DNA from: JAGRCP01 sp942490705
GTDB taxonomy: Bacteria; Chloroflexota; Anaerolineae; Caldilineales; Caldilineaceae
Assembly (NCBI GenBank): GCA_942490705.1
Contig: CALNXY010000003.1
Coordinates: 493,754-557,753 of the forward strand
DNA length: 64,000 nucleotides
Direction of reading: 5' to 3'
Both the position numbers and the translations under genes were made by a program. Below, piece after piece: positions 37,600 to 46,630 of this stretch (position 1 is the stretch's first letter; the number at the start of each line of letters is the position of its first letter). Below the pieces are notes generated by a model. The model worked only from the letters and a program-made list of their open reading frames with translations, did not search any database and was not told where the DNA came from.

Positions 37600-38436
37600 A
37601 TGATCGACTACCTCCTCATTGGCCACGTCAGTACCGACCTGACGGCCGATGGTCCCAAGCCGGGCGGCGCCGTGACCTTCGCCAGCCGCGTCGCCCATGT
37701 TCTTGGCTACAAGACAGCCGTCCTCACCAGCGCGGCGTCCGACTATGACCTGAACGCCGCTTTCCCCGCGGCCGTTGAGGTCGTTTCACTGCCGGCGCAA
37801 GAGACGACGGTCTTTGAAAACGTCTACAACGCCCACGGCGACCGCGTCCAGACCATTCACAGCCAGGCGCGCACGATCACAGCGGCTGATGTGCCTGTGG
37901 CCTGGCGCACCGCCAAGATCGTGCATCTGGCGCCCATTGCCGACGAAATCGCGGTCGACGTTGCTGCTGTTTTTTCGGAAGGCGTCATCGGCGTGACGCC
38001 CCAAGGCTGGCTGCGCGGCTGGGACGAAGGGGGGCGCGTCTATCCAAAGCGCGCGCCGGACTTAGTCCCCATTTTGCCCCTGCTTTCCGCCGTCGTCGCC
38101 AGCGAAGAAGATCTTGTCGGCCCCGATCAGGTTGCCCGCGCCCAGGAGGTGCTCACGACCATCGTCGTGACCGACGGCAGCAAAGGCTGTACGGTGCACC
38201 ATGCCGGCGAGACGCGTCATTTTACGCCACCCAAGGTGGACGCAGTTGACGCCACGGGCGCCGGCGACACCTTTGCCACAGCCTTCTTCATCCACCTCTA
38301 CGAGACCGGCGATCCCTGGCAAGCCGCCCGATTCGCCAATTTGCTGGCAGCCCGCTCAGTCACCCAGCCCGATCCAGCCAGCAAAATGGCCGAACTCCTG
38401 CGCGTCATGCGCGAGGAACCGAAGCCGGGATCTTGA
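37600..38436 (+). CDS. PfkB-family carbohydrate kinase
   Basis: A 278-aa ribokinase-fold protein preceded by AGGAAAGTGACC. The N-terminal region has GHVSTDLTADGPKPGGAVTF and the C-terminal signature is DATGAGDTFATAFFIHLYET with the catalytic Asp in GAGD. It is short for the family and lacks a clear lid specificity motif. The substrate could be a sugar, nucleoside or inositol. It stands alone before a metal-binding lipoprotein gene. Confidence 0.88.
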   Translation: MIDYLLIGHVSTDLTADGPKPGGAVTFASRVAHVLGYKTAVLTSAASDYDLNAAFPAAVEVVSLPAQETTVFENVYNAHGDRVQTIHSQARTITAADVPVAWRTAKIVHLAPIADEIAVDVAAVFSEGVIGVTPQGWLRGWDEGGRVYPKRAPDLVPILPLLSAVVASEEDLVGPDQVARAQEVLTTIVVTDGSKGCTVHHAGETRHFTPPKVDAVDATGAGDTFATAFFIHLYETGDPWQAARFANLLAARSVTQPDPASKMAELLRVMREEPKPGS

Positions 38437-38535
38437 ACCCATTCGCCAGTCAGGGCTTCGTCCAAGGGGGGCTGAGCGGAGAAGCGCAGGTCGAACCCCG
38501 GAATGGAACGCTTGCGAGATTTTGTCTGCCTCGCT

Positions 38536-38556
38536 AAATGAGATAGAATCTCATTT
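38536..38556. promoter_or_regulatory. Palindromic operator upstream of the ZnuA-like gene
   Basis: AAATGAGA-N5-TCTCATTT is a perfect 8-bp inverted repeat, 42 bp before the GTG start of the metal-binding lipoprotein gene. Size and position fit a Fur/Zur-type site, which would allow zinc or manganese control. The exact regulator is inferred only from the downstream gene. Confidence 0.6.
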
Positions 38557-38597
38557 ATTTCACTGCCGCTATCTCGAGCAATGAGGAGAGAAAAATC

Positions 38598-39656
38598 GTG
38601 AGGAAGAGACACTCTGTTGGCTGGCTGGGACTGCTACTCGTGCCACTTTTGCTGTTTAGCGGCTGTGGCTCTGTGCCGGAAAGCGGCAGCGCCGAGCCTG
38701 AACTGGCCGGCGAAAACGCGCCGTCCGGCCTGGCCGCCGTCGAGCGCAACGGGGATGAACCCCTTCGCGTCGTGGCCACGACCAACATCCTCGCCGACAT
38801 CGTCGCCCAGGTGAGCGGTGACAAGATCGAACTCGTCGAACTCGTTCCAACCGGGGCCGATCCCCACAGCTTTGAACCCCGTCCCCAGGATTTGATCGAA
38901 CTCAATCGCGCGCACGTCATCTTTGTCAATGGACTGGGCTTGGAAGAGGGCCTGGAGCCCATTCTGGACTCGCTCGATGGCGGCGGCGTTACGCTTTCCG
39001 TCAACGACGGTGTAGAGCCGCTGGCGATGGCGGACCACGACGATGTAGACGATCATGCAGCAGAGGACGATCACGGTGATGAAGACGATCACGCCACGGC
39101 CCATGACGAAGAAGGGCACAATCATGAGGCTGGCGATCCCCATACGTGGTTCAGCGTTGACGCGGTCAAGCAGTGGGTGGTAAACATCGAGCAAGCGCTC
39201 AGCACGCTGGATCCCGAGAATCAGGCGACCTATGCAGCCAATGCCGCGGCCTATCGTGCGGAGCTGGATGCCCTGGACGCAGAACTCGCTGCCATGGTCG
39301 CCCCGCTGCCGGTCGAGCGGCGCAAGCTGATCACTGACCATGAGTCCTTTGGCTATCTGGCCGACGCGTACGGCTTTGAGGTTGTGGGCACAATCATTCC
39401 GTCGCTTAGCACGCTGGCCTCGCCGTCGGCGGCCCAACTGGCGGCGCTCCTCGACCAGGTTGAGGAAGAGGGGGTGCCTGCGCTCTTTGTCGGCACGACC
39501 GTCAGCCCGAATCTGGCTGAGCAGTTGGCGAACGACGCCGGCATTACGGTGGTGACGCTCTACACCGGCTCACTGAGCGACGAGTCAGGCCCGGCCGCAA
39601 GCTATCTCGAGCTAATGCGCCACAATATGGGGGTCATTACTGACGCACTGCAATAA
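38598..39656 (+). CDS. ZnuA-like metal ABC transporter substrate-binding lipoprotein
   Basis: A 352-aa cluster A-I solute-binding protein preceded by GAGGAGAG with a GTG start. It has a lipoprotein signal (LLVPLLLFSGC). The core has VVATTNILADIVAQVSGD, the first metal His in GADPHSFEPRPQD, a long His/Asp-rich loop (residues ~145-178, DHDDVDDHAAEDDHGD), GDPHTWFSVDAVKQW, ITDHESFGYLADAYGF and a late Asp region (VTLYTGSLSDESG). The His-rich loop marks zinc rather than manganese binders. No membrane or ATPase partner is next to it. Confidence 0.9.
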   Translation: MRKRHSVGWLGLLLVPLLLFSGCGSVPESGSAEPELAGENAPSGLAAVERNGDEPLRVVATTNILADIVAQVSGDKIELVELVPTGADPHSFEPRPQDLIELNRAHVIFVNGLGLEEGLEPILDSLDGGGVTLSVNDGVEPLAMADHDDVDDHAAEDDHGDEDDHATAHDEEGHNHEAGDPHTWFSVDAVKQWVVNIEQALSTLDPENQATYAANAAAYRAELDALDAELAAMVAPLPVERRKLITDHESFGYLADAYGFEVVGTIIPSLSTLASPSAAQLAALLDQVEEEGVPALFVGTTVSPNLAEQLANDAGITVVTLYTGSLSDESGPAASYLELMRHNMGVITDALQ

Positions 39657-39716
39657 AGCGGTGAAAGTGATGCGGCATGAGGAGACATCAGCCCCACTAT
39701 CCGGACGAAGGAAACG

Positions 39717-42383
39717 ATGACGCAAACTGCCGAACACCAACGTCTTGCCGCCCACAGGAGCCTGGACGCCAACTGGAAAAACTGGGGGCCCTATCTGAGC
39801 GAGCGCGCTTGGGGTACCGTGCGCGAAGACTATAGCGTCGCCGGTTCGCCCTGGACCTATTTTCCCCATGACCATGCCCGTAGCCGGACCTACCGCTGGA
39901 ATGAAGACGGGCTGGCCGGCATCTCTGATCGCAACCAGTACATCTGCTTTTCACTAGCGCTGTGGAACGGCCGCGATCCCATACTCAAGGAGCGTCTTTT
40001 TGGTCTGACGGGGCCCGAGGGCAACCATGGCGAGGACGTCAAGGAGGTCTATTTTTACCTCGACAGCACGCCGACCCATTCGTATATGAAGATGCTCTAC
40101 AAGTATCCCCACGCGGCGTTTCCGTATGATGATCTCGTTGGTGAGAACGCGCGTCGCGGCTACGACGATCCGGAGTACGAACTGCTGGACACGGGCGTTT
40201 TTGACGACGATCGCTACTTTGATGTCGTAACAGAATACGCCAAAGCGGACGAAAACGACCTGTTGATTCGGGTGACGGTGACCAATCGGGGTGACCGCAC
40301 AGCCGCCTGCCACCTACTGCCCCAGCTTTGGTTCCGCAATACGTGGAGTTGGGGCTATCCCGACGGTCCCATGGCCGATGCGCCCGGCAAGCCGCTGCTG
40401 CGCGCTGTCGATGGTTCGGAGGGCGTTGCCGTGATCGAAATCGAGCACCCGGCCGCCGGTCGCTATTTCTTCTATGCCGAGGATGGCGCACGCCTGCTCT
40501 TTACCGAGAATGAGACCAATCACGCACGTCTTCACAGCGGCACGAACGCCTCGCCTTTCGTCAAAGACGCGTTTCATCGCTATCTCGTCGAGGGCGATAG
40601 CGCAGCGGTCAATCCGGCGCGCGCAGGCACCAAGGCGGCCGCTCACTCTCGCCATGAGCTTGCGCCGGGTGCGTCCGTTACCCTGCGGCTGCGGCTGCAG
40701 CTAACGGCGGAGGCAATGACTGCCCCATTGGGTGAAGCGTTCGACGCCACCTTTCAGGCGCGTCGCGACGAGGCCGATGAGTTTTATGCAAGCCTGCAAA
40801 ACCCCGGGTTAAGCGAAGACGAGCGCAACGTGCAGCGTCAAGCACTGGCCGGCATGTTGTGGACCAAACAGCTCTACTATTACGATGTCAGCCAGTGGCT
40901 GGACGGTGATCCGGCTCAGCCACCGCCGGCGCGCCGCGATGACCGCAACCGGCGCTGGATTCACCTTCACAACTTCGACGTGATCTCCATGCCGGATAAG
41001 TGGGAGTATCCGTGGTATGCGACCTGGGACCTGGCCTTCCACTGCTTACCGCTTGCGCAAGTCGACCCGGATTTTGCCAAGCGGCAATTGCTCCTCTTTA
41101 CCCGCGAATGGTACATGAATCCCAGCGGTGCGTTGCCCGCTTACGAATGGTCTTTCGACCACGTCAATCCCCCTGTCCACGCCTGGGCGACCTGGCGCGT
41201 CTATGAGATGGACCGCCAGCAGACGGGCCGACCCGATCGGGCTTTCCTGGAGGAAGTTTTTCACAAAATGGTGATCAACTTCACCTGGTGGGTCAACCGT
41301 AAAGACTTCGACGAGAATAACATCTTTCAGGGCGGCTTTCTGGGACTGGACAATATCAGCATCTTTGACCGCAGCGCGAAATTGCCGCCCGGCCGCCGGA
41401 TTGACCAGTCCGATGGCACGTCGTGGATGGGCTTTTATTCGCTGATCATGATGCGTATGGCGCTGGAGTTGGCCCGGGAGAATCCAGTCTACCAGCGCAT
41501 GGCGGCCAAGTTCTTCGAGCACTTTCTGCGCATCGCGGCGGCGATGAACTACCGCGGCGGTCACGAGGCGGCCTTGTGGGATGCGCAAGACGGGTTCTTC
41601 TACGATGCGCTGCATCTCGACGACGATAACTACATTCCCCTGCGCGTGCGCTCCCTTGTAGGACTGATGCCCCTAATTGCCGTGGAGACAATTGATGACG
41701 ATCTCTTGGCCGAAATGCCGATTTTTGCCCGGCAAGCCCAATGGTTCATGGCGCATCGCCCGGAACTCGCTCGGGATTTCATCGGCCTGGAACATGAGGG
41801 CGGTCTCGCCCGGAGCGCGCTTGCCCTGCTGACTAAAGAGCGGCTGGTGGCCCTCCTGCGCTACATGCTGGATGAGAATGAGTTCCTCTCTGAATACGGC
41901 ATTCGCTCCCTCTCCAAATATCACGCCGCCCATCCTTACCGGGTGACGATCGACGGTGTCGGCTTCGAAGTCAGCTACTGGCCTGGGGAGTCCCACAGCG
42001 GTCTTTTTGGCGGCAATTCGAATTGGCGGGGCCCCGTTTGGTTTCCGATTAACTTTCTGTTCATTGAGGCACTGCAGCGTTTCCATAGCTACTACGGCGA
42101 CACCCTGCGTGTCGAGTGTCCGACCGGTTCGGGTCGCATGGCGACGCTGGACGAAGTGGCCGCGGATCTCTCGCACCGGCTCTCGAAGCTGTTCCTGCGT
42201 CATGCTGACGGTCGCAGGCCGGCGCATGGCGAGAGCCGTCCCTTTCAGGACGATCCGCACTGGCGCGACTATCTTCTCTTCTATGAGTACTTTCATGGCG
42301 ACAGCGGCGCCGGCCTGGGCGCCAGCCATCAGACAGGCTGGACGGGCCTGGTGGCGACTCTCTTGCAGGCGCGGGAGCAATAA
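39717..42383 (+). CDS. GH63-like (MGH1) glucosidase
   Basis: An 888-aa cytoplasmic protein with no signal peptide. It matches the bacterial mannosyl-oligosaccharide-glucosidase-like family (GH63, six-hairpin MGH1 domain). It starts RAWGTVREDYSVAGSPWTYF-like and contains HDHARSRTYRWNEDGLAGIS, a middle acidic region WYATWDLAFHCLPLAQVDP, PAYEWSFDHVNPPVHAW, FQGGFLGLDNISIFDRS and WRGPVWFPINFLFIEALQRF. The GLDN and DxxNP-type acidic residues suit the catalytic centre of an inverting alpha-glucosidase. Likely substrates are glucosylglycerate or trehalose-like glucosides. Confidence 0.88.
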   Translation: MTQTAEHQRLAAHRSLDANWKNWGPYLSERAWGTVREDYSVAGSPWTYFPHDHARSRTYRWNEDGLAGISDRNQYICFSLALWNGRDPILKERLFGLTGPEGNHGEDVKEVYFYLDSTPTHSYMKMLYKYPHAAFPYDDLVGENARRGYDDPEYELLDTGVFDDDRYFDVVTEYAKADENDLLIRVTVTNRGDRTAACHLLPQLWFRNTWSWGYPDGPMADAPGKPLLRAVDGSEGVAVIEIEHPAAGRYFFYAEDGARLLFTENETNHARLHSGTNASPFVKDAFHRYLVEGDSAAVNPARAGTKAAAHSRHELAPGASVTLRLRLQLTAEAMTAPLGEAFDATFQARRDEADEFYASLQNPGLSEDERNVQRQALAGMLWTKQLYYYDVSQWLDGDPAQPPPARRDDRNRRWIHLHNFDVISMPDKWEYPWYATWDLAFHCLPLAQVDPDFAKRQLLLFTREWYMNPSGALPAYEWSFDHVNPPVHAWATWRVYEMDRQQTGRPDRAFLEEVFHKMVINFTWWVNRKDFDENNIFQGGFLGLDNISIFDRSAKLPPGRRIDQSDGTSWMGFYSLIMMRMALELARENPVYQRMAAKFFEHFLRIAAAMNYRGGHEAALWDAQDGFFYDALHLDDDNYIPLRVRSLVGLMPLIAVETIDDDLLAEMPIFARQAQWFMAHRPELARDFIGLEHEGGLARSALALLTKERLVALLRYMLDENEFLSEYGIRSLSKYHAAHPYRVTIDGVGFEVSYWPGESHSGLFGGNSNWRGPVWFPINFLFIEALQRFHSYYGDTLRVECPTGSGRMATLDEVAADLSHRLSKLFLRHADGRRPAHGESRPFQDDPHWRDYLLFYEYFHGDSGAGLGASHQTGWTGLVATLLQAREQ

Positions 42384-42420
42384 AAAACGCCGGGATGCCA
42401 ACTCGCATCCCGGCGTTTTT
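42383..42420. terminator. Rho-independent terminator after the glucosidase gene
   Basis: AAAAACGCCGGGATGC pairs perfectly with GCATCCCGGCGTTTTT (16-bp arms, loop CAACTC) and ends in T5. The left arm begins in the stop codon. The symmetry also suits the convergent iron-binding protein gene. Confidence 0.92.
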
Positions 42421-42444
42421 GCGCGGGCGTTTGAGGCCTGAGCT

Positions 42445-43497
42445 TTACTGGTCCAGTGCGCCCGATTCCTGTAGCAACAGCAGGGTGCCCTGGAGGTCAT
42501 CCAGGCTGCTCAAATCTAAACTGGGCGTGTCGATTTCGTCCAGGGGTTGGATCGCCGGGTTGAGCGTCACGCCATCGCCGCCCGCAAGTGGGTATTCGTT
42601 AGTCTCGTTGGCGAAATATTGCTGGGCCTCGGGTGAGAGCAGGAAGTTGAGCAGGGCGATAGCCTCCGTCTCGTTGTCGCTGGTGTCGATGATGCAGGCC
42701 CCAGCGACGTTGATCATGGCCCCCAAATCGCCGGTGGGGAAGTAGTAATTTGCAGCCGGGAAGTTGGGGTCTTCGGCCAAGAAGCGGAAGAGATAGTAGT
42801 GATTGACCAGGCCGGCCTCCACCTCGCCCCGGCCCACGGCTTCGACAATTGCGCTATTCGAGGGAAAGACTTGGGCGTCATTGGCGATCATGCCCTCCAG
42901 CCACGCCTGCGTCGCGTCTTCGCCCGCGTTGAGGCGCATGGCAGTCACAAAGGCCTGGAAGCTGCCATTGGTCGGCGCCCAGCCGACGCGCCCGGTCCAC
43001 TCCTCATTGGTGAGATCGAAGACGCTGGCAGGCAGATCGCCCTCGCTGAGCATGTCCGTGTTGTAAACCAGCGTGCGTGCGCGGCCGCTGACGCCGGTCC
43101 ACAGTCCTTCAGGGCTGACAAAACGGTCATCCACCTGATCGAGGATCTCGGCCGGCAGTGCCTGGCAGCGCCCGGCCTGAGCCAGCGCGCCCAGCGCGCC
43201 CGCATCCTGGCCAAAGAAGACGTCGGCCGGTGAGTTCTGGCCTTCTTCCAGGATGGTCGCCGCCATTTCGGCCGTGTCGCCGTAGCGCACTTCGACCGCT
43301 ACGCCACGCGTGGTCGCGTACTGCTCGAGGAGCGGACCAACCAGGTTCTCATTGCGCCCTGAGTAGACGAGCAGCGAATCGCCGGCATCGGCTGCCTGCT
43401 CCGCCGCGGGGGCAGTGGCGGGCAGCGCCTGACATGCCGCCAATAGGGGCAGCACCAGCAAGGTCAGGCATCCAATCACCATGGTTTTGATTGACAT
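42445..43497 (-). CDS. Iron(III) ABC transporter substrate-binding lipoprotein
   Basis: The start is placed at the ATG at 43497; GGAGGACAG lies upstream. The 350-aa protein has a lipoprotein signal (LTLLVLPLLAACQ) and the FbpA/AfuA type core: LLVYSGRNENLVGPLLEQYA, VEVRYGDTAEMAATILEEG, ADVFFGQDAGALGALAQAG, a twin-Tyr iron site in GLVNHYYLFRF, and LLNFLLSPEAQQYFAN. The paired Tyr residues are typical of ferric-ion binders. No permease or ATPase is adjacent. It is divergent from the feo genes, so both may share iron control. Confidence 0.9.
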   Translation of the reverse strand: MSIKTMVIGCLTLLVLPLLAACQALPATAPAAEQAADAGDSLLVYSGRNENLVGPLLEQYATTRGVAVEVRYGDTAEMAATILEEGQNSPADVFFGQDAGALGALAQAGRCQALPAEILDQVDDRFVSPEGLWTGVSGRARTLVYNTDMLSEGDLPASVFDLTNEEWTGRVGWAPTNGSFQAFVTAMRLNAGEDATQAWLEGMIANDAQVFPSNSAIVEAVGRGEVEAGLVNHYYLFRFLAEDPNFPAANYYFPTGDLGAMINVAGACIIDTSDNETEAIALLNFLLSPEAQQYFANETNEYPLAGGDGVTLNPAIQPLDEIDTPSLDLSSLDDLQGTLLLLQESGALDQ

Positions 43498-44010
43498 AAT
43501 GTTAATTCTGTCCTCCGTCTTCATCAAATGATTCTCTCAAAACGAGTACGTATTGAGTCTTCGATTGCCGTCGTTCAACGAAAATTAGGCAGCCTCTTGG
43601 GCTGGCGCCGGTTGAGCTTGTCGAAACCAAGTGGGTTGCCGCCGACGCGTCCATTGATTTCGACACCTTGACACGCTCAGTCCAAACCTGCGCAACTATT
43701 GCCGCCGGTCGGCACGAGCGCTAAGGGTAGCATGGTCAGTTGTGCGTTTCAAGTGGGAAAAGCAGCGAATCAACTCTGTTTGTCGTTCGGTCCTGGCGCA
43801 GCCGTTTGTTAACCGTGCTGCCATGGGCAGGTAACCTAGGTTAATTCTAGGACTTAAAGCGCCTTAACGCATGAGGGACCGCGTCCCAAGATTTCCGGGA
43901 CATTTGTCCCATAGCATCTTGCGCAGGGCGCCGTTATACTCTCGGTGACAAGCCACGCGGTGTGTGTGATCGACCGTGTTGATGCCTCCGATTTGTGAAA
44001 GAGTCTGCCC
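43498..44010. repeat. Divergent iron-locus intergenic region with a dispersed repeat copy
   Basis: About 510 bp between the divergent iron-binding protein gene and feoA. Positions 43605-43680 hold a copy of the GGTTGAGCTTGTCGAAACCAA repeat and its inverted partner (TTGATTTCGACACC), also seen at 19140-19309. The remainder holds the DtxR-like site at 43832. Confidence 0.6.
43832..43851. promoter_or_regulatory. DtxR/IdeR-like palindrome upstream of feoA
   Basis: TAACCT-AGGTTA is a perfect 12-bp palindrome (43832-43843), followed by ATTCTAGG, which gives an overlapping CCTAG-N7-CTAGG symmetry. DtxR, IdeR and MntR boxes are built from TTAGGTTA-like half sites, so this could place the feo genes under iron or manganese control. 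It lies about 160 bp before feoA. Confidence 0.5.
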
Positions 44011-44280
44011 ATGTTCGCTGGTTCCCAAAACCCCATATCCGCTGCGCCCACGCTGACGCTCAACGACCTCTGCGTCGGGGAAAGCGCTGATATCGTGCGA
44101 CTTGCTTTGCGCGGGCGCGCGCGGCGCCGCCTGCTCGAGATGGGCTTCGTTGCCGGTGAACGCATTCGCTTGGAGCGGGTTGCGCCCATGGGCGATCCGT
44201 TGGCACTGCGCGTCAAAGGCTACCAGCTTGCCTTGCGCAAGGCCGACGCCGAGCAGATCTGGGTGACCAATGTCGACTGA
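44011..44280 (+). CDS. feoA: FeoA ferrous iron transport protein
   Basis: An 89-aa SH3-like protein. Core motifs are LTLNDLCVGESADIVRL, ARRRLLEMGFVAGERIRLER and PMGDPLALRVKGYQLALRK. FeoA is a small cytoplasmic partner that interacts with FeoB during Fe2+ uptake. The end of the gene overlaps the following FeoB GTPase gene by 11 bp, which supports one transcript. Confidence 0.93.
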   Translation: MFAGSQNPISAAPTLTLNDLCVGESADIVRLALRGRARRRLLEMGFVAGERIRLERVAPMGDPLALRVKGYQLALRKADAEQIWVTNVD

Positions 44281-44875
44281 GCTTTGTGGACGGCGCGCTG
44301 CGCATGCCGATAATGCCGAGCACGCGCATGACCGCTGGCGTCTGGCGCTGATCGGCAACCCCAACACGGGCAAGAGTTCGATCTTTAACGCGCTGACCGG
44401 CGCCCAGCAGCATGTGGGCAATTGGCCCGGCAAGACCGTGGAAAAGAAATCCGGCGCCTTTAGCCATGCCGGCCGCACCTTTGAACTCGTCGACTTGCCC
44501 GGTGCATACAGCCTCTCGGCCTTCTCAGCGGAAGAGAGCATTGCCCGGGACGCGCTGCTGGACCTGCGCCCCCATCTCGTCATCGTCGTGATCGACGCCT
44601 CAAATCTGGAACGCAACCTCTATCTCGCCGTTCAGGTGCTGGAAATGGGCCTGCCGGCCGTCATTGCCCTCAACATGATCGACGCGGCCAAGGGGCGCGG
44701 CATCCAGGTTGACGCCACACGCCTGGCCGCCGCGCTGGGGGCGCCCGTCGTGCCCACGGTCGCCCGCCGCGGCCAGGGAATTGATTTGCTGCTGGCAGCC
44801 GTGGGCGAGGCGCTCCACCTGACCGTGCCGACCTGTTCGGCTTGCGCACCTACAGCTGCCGGGGTGATGGTGTGA
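44270..44875 (+). CDS. feoB: FeoB GTPase part (separate gene)
   Basis: A 201-aa protein equal to the G domain of FeoB. It has G1 GNPNTGKSSIFNALTG, G2-like GNWPGKTVEKKSG, G3 VDLPGAYSLSAFSAEE, G4 ALNMIDAAKGRG (NMID) and a G5-like region VVPTVARRGQGIDLL. It ends before the helical/transmembrane part. The stop TGA (44873-44875) overlaps the ATG (44875-44877) of the next frame as TGATG. FeoB is normally one ~700-aa protein. The clean coupling suggests a functional two-subunit form instead of a random frameshift. Confidence 0.9.
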   Translation: MSTELCGRRAAHADNAEHAHDRWRLALIGNPNTGKSSIFNALTGAQQHVGNWPGKTVEKKSGAFSHAGRTFELVDLPGAYSLSAFSAEESIARDALLDLRPHLVIVVIDASNLERNLYLAVQVLEMGLPAVIALNMIDAAKGRGIQVDATRLAAALGAPVVPTVARRGQGIDLLLAAVGEALHLTVPTCSACAPTAAGVMV

Positions 44876-46629
44876 TGAGCTCAGTGGCTGTACGGCAGAC
44901 GCCCGCCCGCACCGCAACTGGCTTCCGCATTGACTACGGGCCGGCGATTGAGGCGGTATTGACCGCACTGGCGGCAGAGATCTCACGCACGCCGGACCTG
45001 GCCGCGCGCTACGAGCCGCGCTGGCTGGCCATCCAACTGCTGGAACAGGACGAGGCCGTCTGGTCGGCAGTCCAGACAATGCCCGGTGGCGGAATCGTCT
45101 GTCAAGCAGCCGCCTCTTGCGCGGCGCAACTAGAGGCCGAGCTTGGCGACGAAAGCGATATCCTGCTCGCCGACCGTCGCTATGGCTGGATCAACCAGGT
45201 AGCAGCCGACGTCATGACGCGGCCCGATGATCAGCAGACGACCCTCTCTGATCGCATTGACAGCGTGGTGACAAACCGGATTTTGGGACTGCCCATCTTT
45301 CTGGCCGCGATGTGGATCGTCTTCAAGCTCACGACAGACGTGGCCGCGCCCATGGTCGACTGGATCGCCGCCGTGATCGAAGGGCCCGTAACGGGCTGGA
45401 TCGTGGCGCTTTTTGGCGTGATCGGGCTTGGCGGCAGTTGGCTTGAGGGGCTGGTGGTGGATGGCATCATCGCCGGCGTTGGCGGCGTGCTTGTCTTTGT
45501 GCCGGTGCTGGCCATGCTCTATCTCGCCCTGGCGCTGCTGGAAGATTCGGGCTACATGGCCCGCGTCGCCTTTGTGATGGACCGCTTCATGCGCCCCTTT
45601 GGCCTCCACGGCAAGAGCTTCCTGCCCATGATCGTCGGCTTCGGCTGCACCGTGCCGGCCATCTACGCCACGCGCACGCTCGAACGCCGCCGCGATCGTG
45701 TGCTGACCGGGCTGCTTGTCCCCTTCATGAGCTGTAGCGCACGCCTGCCGGTCTACGTGCTCTTCGCCGCAGTCTTTTTCCCCGCCAGCGCCGGCACCGC
45801 GGTCTTTCTGATCTATCTGCTCGGGATCGTTGTCGCCATCGCCCTCGGCCTCTTTTTGCAGCGCGCCCTGCCTGCTTCGGATGAAGAAAGCCTTTTCATC
45901 ATGGAGCTGCCGCCCTATCGCTTGCCCACGCTGCGCAGCATCGGGCTGCAGGCCTGGCAGCGCATTCGTGCGTTCGTGCGCAAAGCCTGGACCGTCATCC
46001 TCGCCATGAGCGTCTTGGTCTGGGCCCTTATGGCCGTGCAGATTGACCTCCCCAATGGTCGAATTGGCTCTGCTGAGGTCGAAGAGAGCCTCTTTGCCGG
46101 CTTGGCCAATGCGGCCGCGCCCCTCTTTGCGCCCCTGGGCTTCGGCAGCTGGCAGGCGACCGGATCGCTGCTCACCGGCATCGTGGCCAAGGAAGTCGTG
46201 GTCAGCTCGCTGGCCCAGACCTACGGCGTTGCAGCGGGCGACGACACAGCATCCAGCGCGCCCGTCGACGTCATGGCGGACCTGGTCGAGATCGGTCAGG
46301 GTCTTCTCTCAGCAGTTGGGGAAATGCTGCGGGCTATTCCGGCGATTTTCGGTCTGGGCGGTGATGCAAGCGCAGCGGAGGCGGCGCCATCGGCCTTGAT
46401 GTCGGCCATCTATCTCGGCTTTGAGCAGTCCAGCGGTGGCCATGCCGCGCTGGCTGGGCTCGCCTTCATGGTGTTTGTGCTGCTCTACACGCCGTGCATG
46501 GTGGCCGTGGCCGCGTCCCGCCACGAATTTGGCGCCGGCTGGATGTGGGCCAGCGTCATCGGTCAATTTGCTCTGGCCTGGCTGACGGCGCTCGTCGTCT
46601 TCCAGGGGGGACGACTGTTGGGGTTCTGA
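44875..46629 (+). CDS. feoB: FeoB membrane part (separate gene)
   Basis: The start is set at the ATG at 44875 inside TGATG; the frame is open from 44842. The 584-aa product begins with the FeoB helical domain (~1-130) and continues with about ten membrane segments. The two FeoB Gate motifs are visible: SGYMARVAFVMDRFMRPFGL followed by SFLPMIVGFGCTVPAIYATR, and later VLLYTPCMVAVAASRHEFG. NFeoB_C/nucleoside-recognition features and GIVAKEVVVSSLAQTYG are present. It transports Fe2+ across the cytoplasmic membrane with the GTPase encoded just upstream. Confidence 0.92.
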   Translation: MSSVAVRQTPARTATGFRIDYGPAIEAVLTALAAEISRTPDLAARYEPRWLAIQLLEQDEAVWSAVQTMPGGGIVCQAAASCAAQLEAELGDESDILLADRRYGWINQVAADVMTRPDDQQTTLSDRIDSVVTNRILGLPIFLAAMWIVFKLTTDVAAPMVDWIAAVIEGPVTGWIVALFGVIGLGGSWLEGLVVDGIIAGVGGVLVFVPVLAMLYLALALLEDSGYMARVAFVMDRFMRPFGLHGKSFLPMIVGFGCTVPAIYATRTLERRRDRVLTGLLVPFMSCSARLPVYVLFAAVFFPASAGTAVFLIYLLGIVVAIALGLFLQRALPASDEESLFIMELPPYRLPTLRSIGLQAWQRIRAFVRKAWTVILAMSVLVWALMAVQIDLPNGRIGSAEVEESLFAGLANAAAPLFAPLGFGSWQATGSLLTGIVAKEVVVSSLAQTYGVAAGDDTASSAPVDVMADLVEIGQGLLSAVGEMLRAIPAIFGLGGDASAAEAAPSALMSAIYLGFEQSSGGHAALAGLAFMVFVLLYTPCMVAVAASRHEFGAGWMWASVIGQFALAWLTALVVFQGGRLLGF

Positions 46630-46630
46630 G

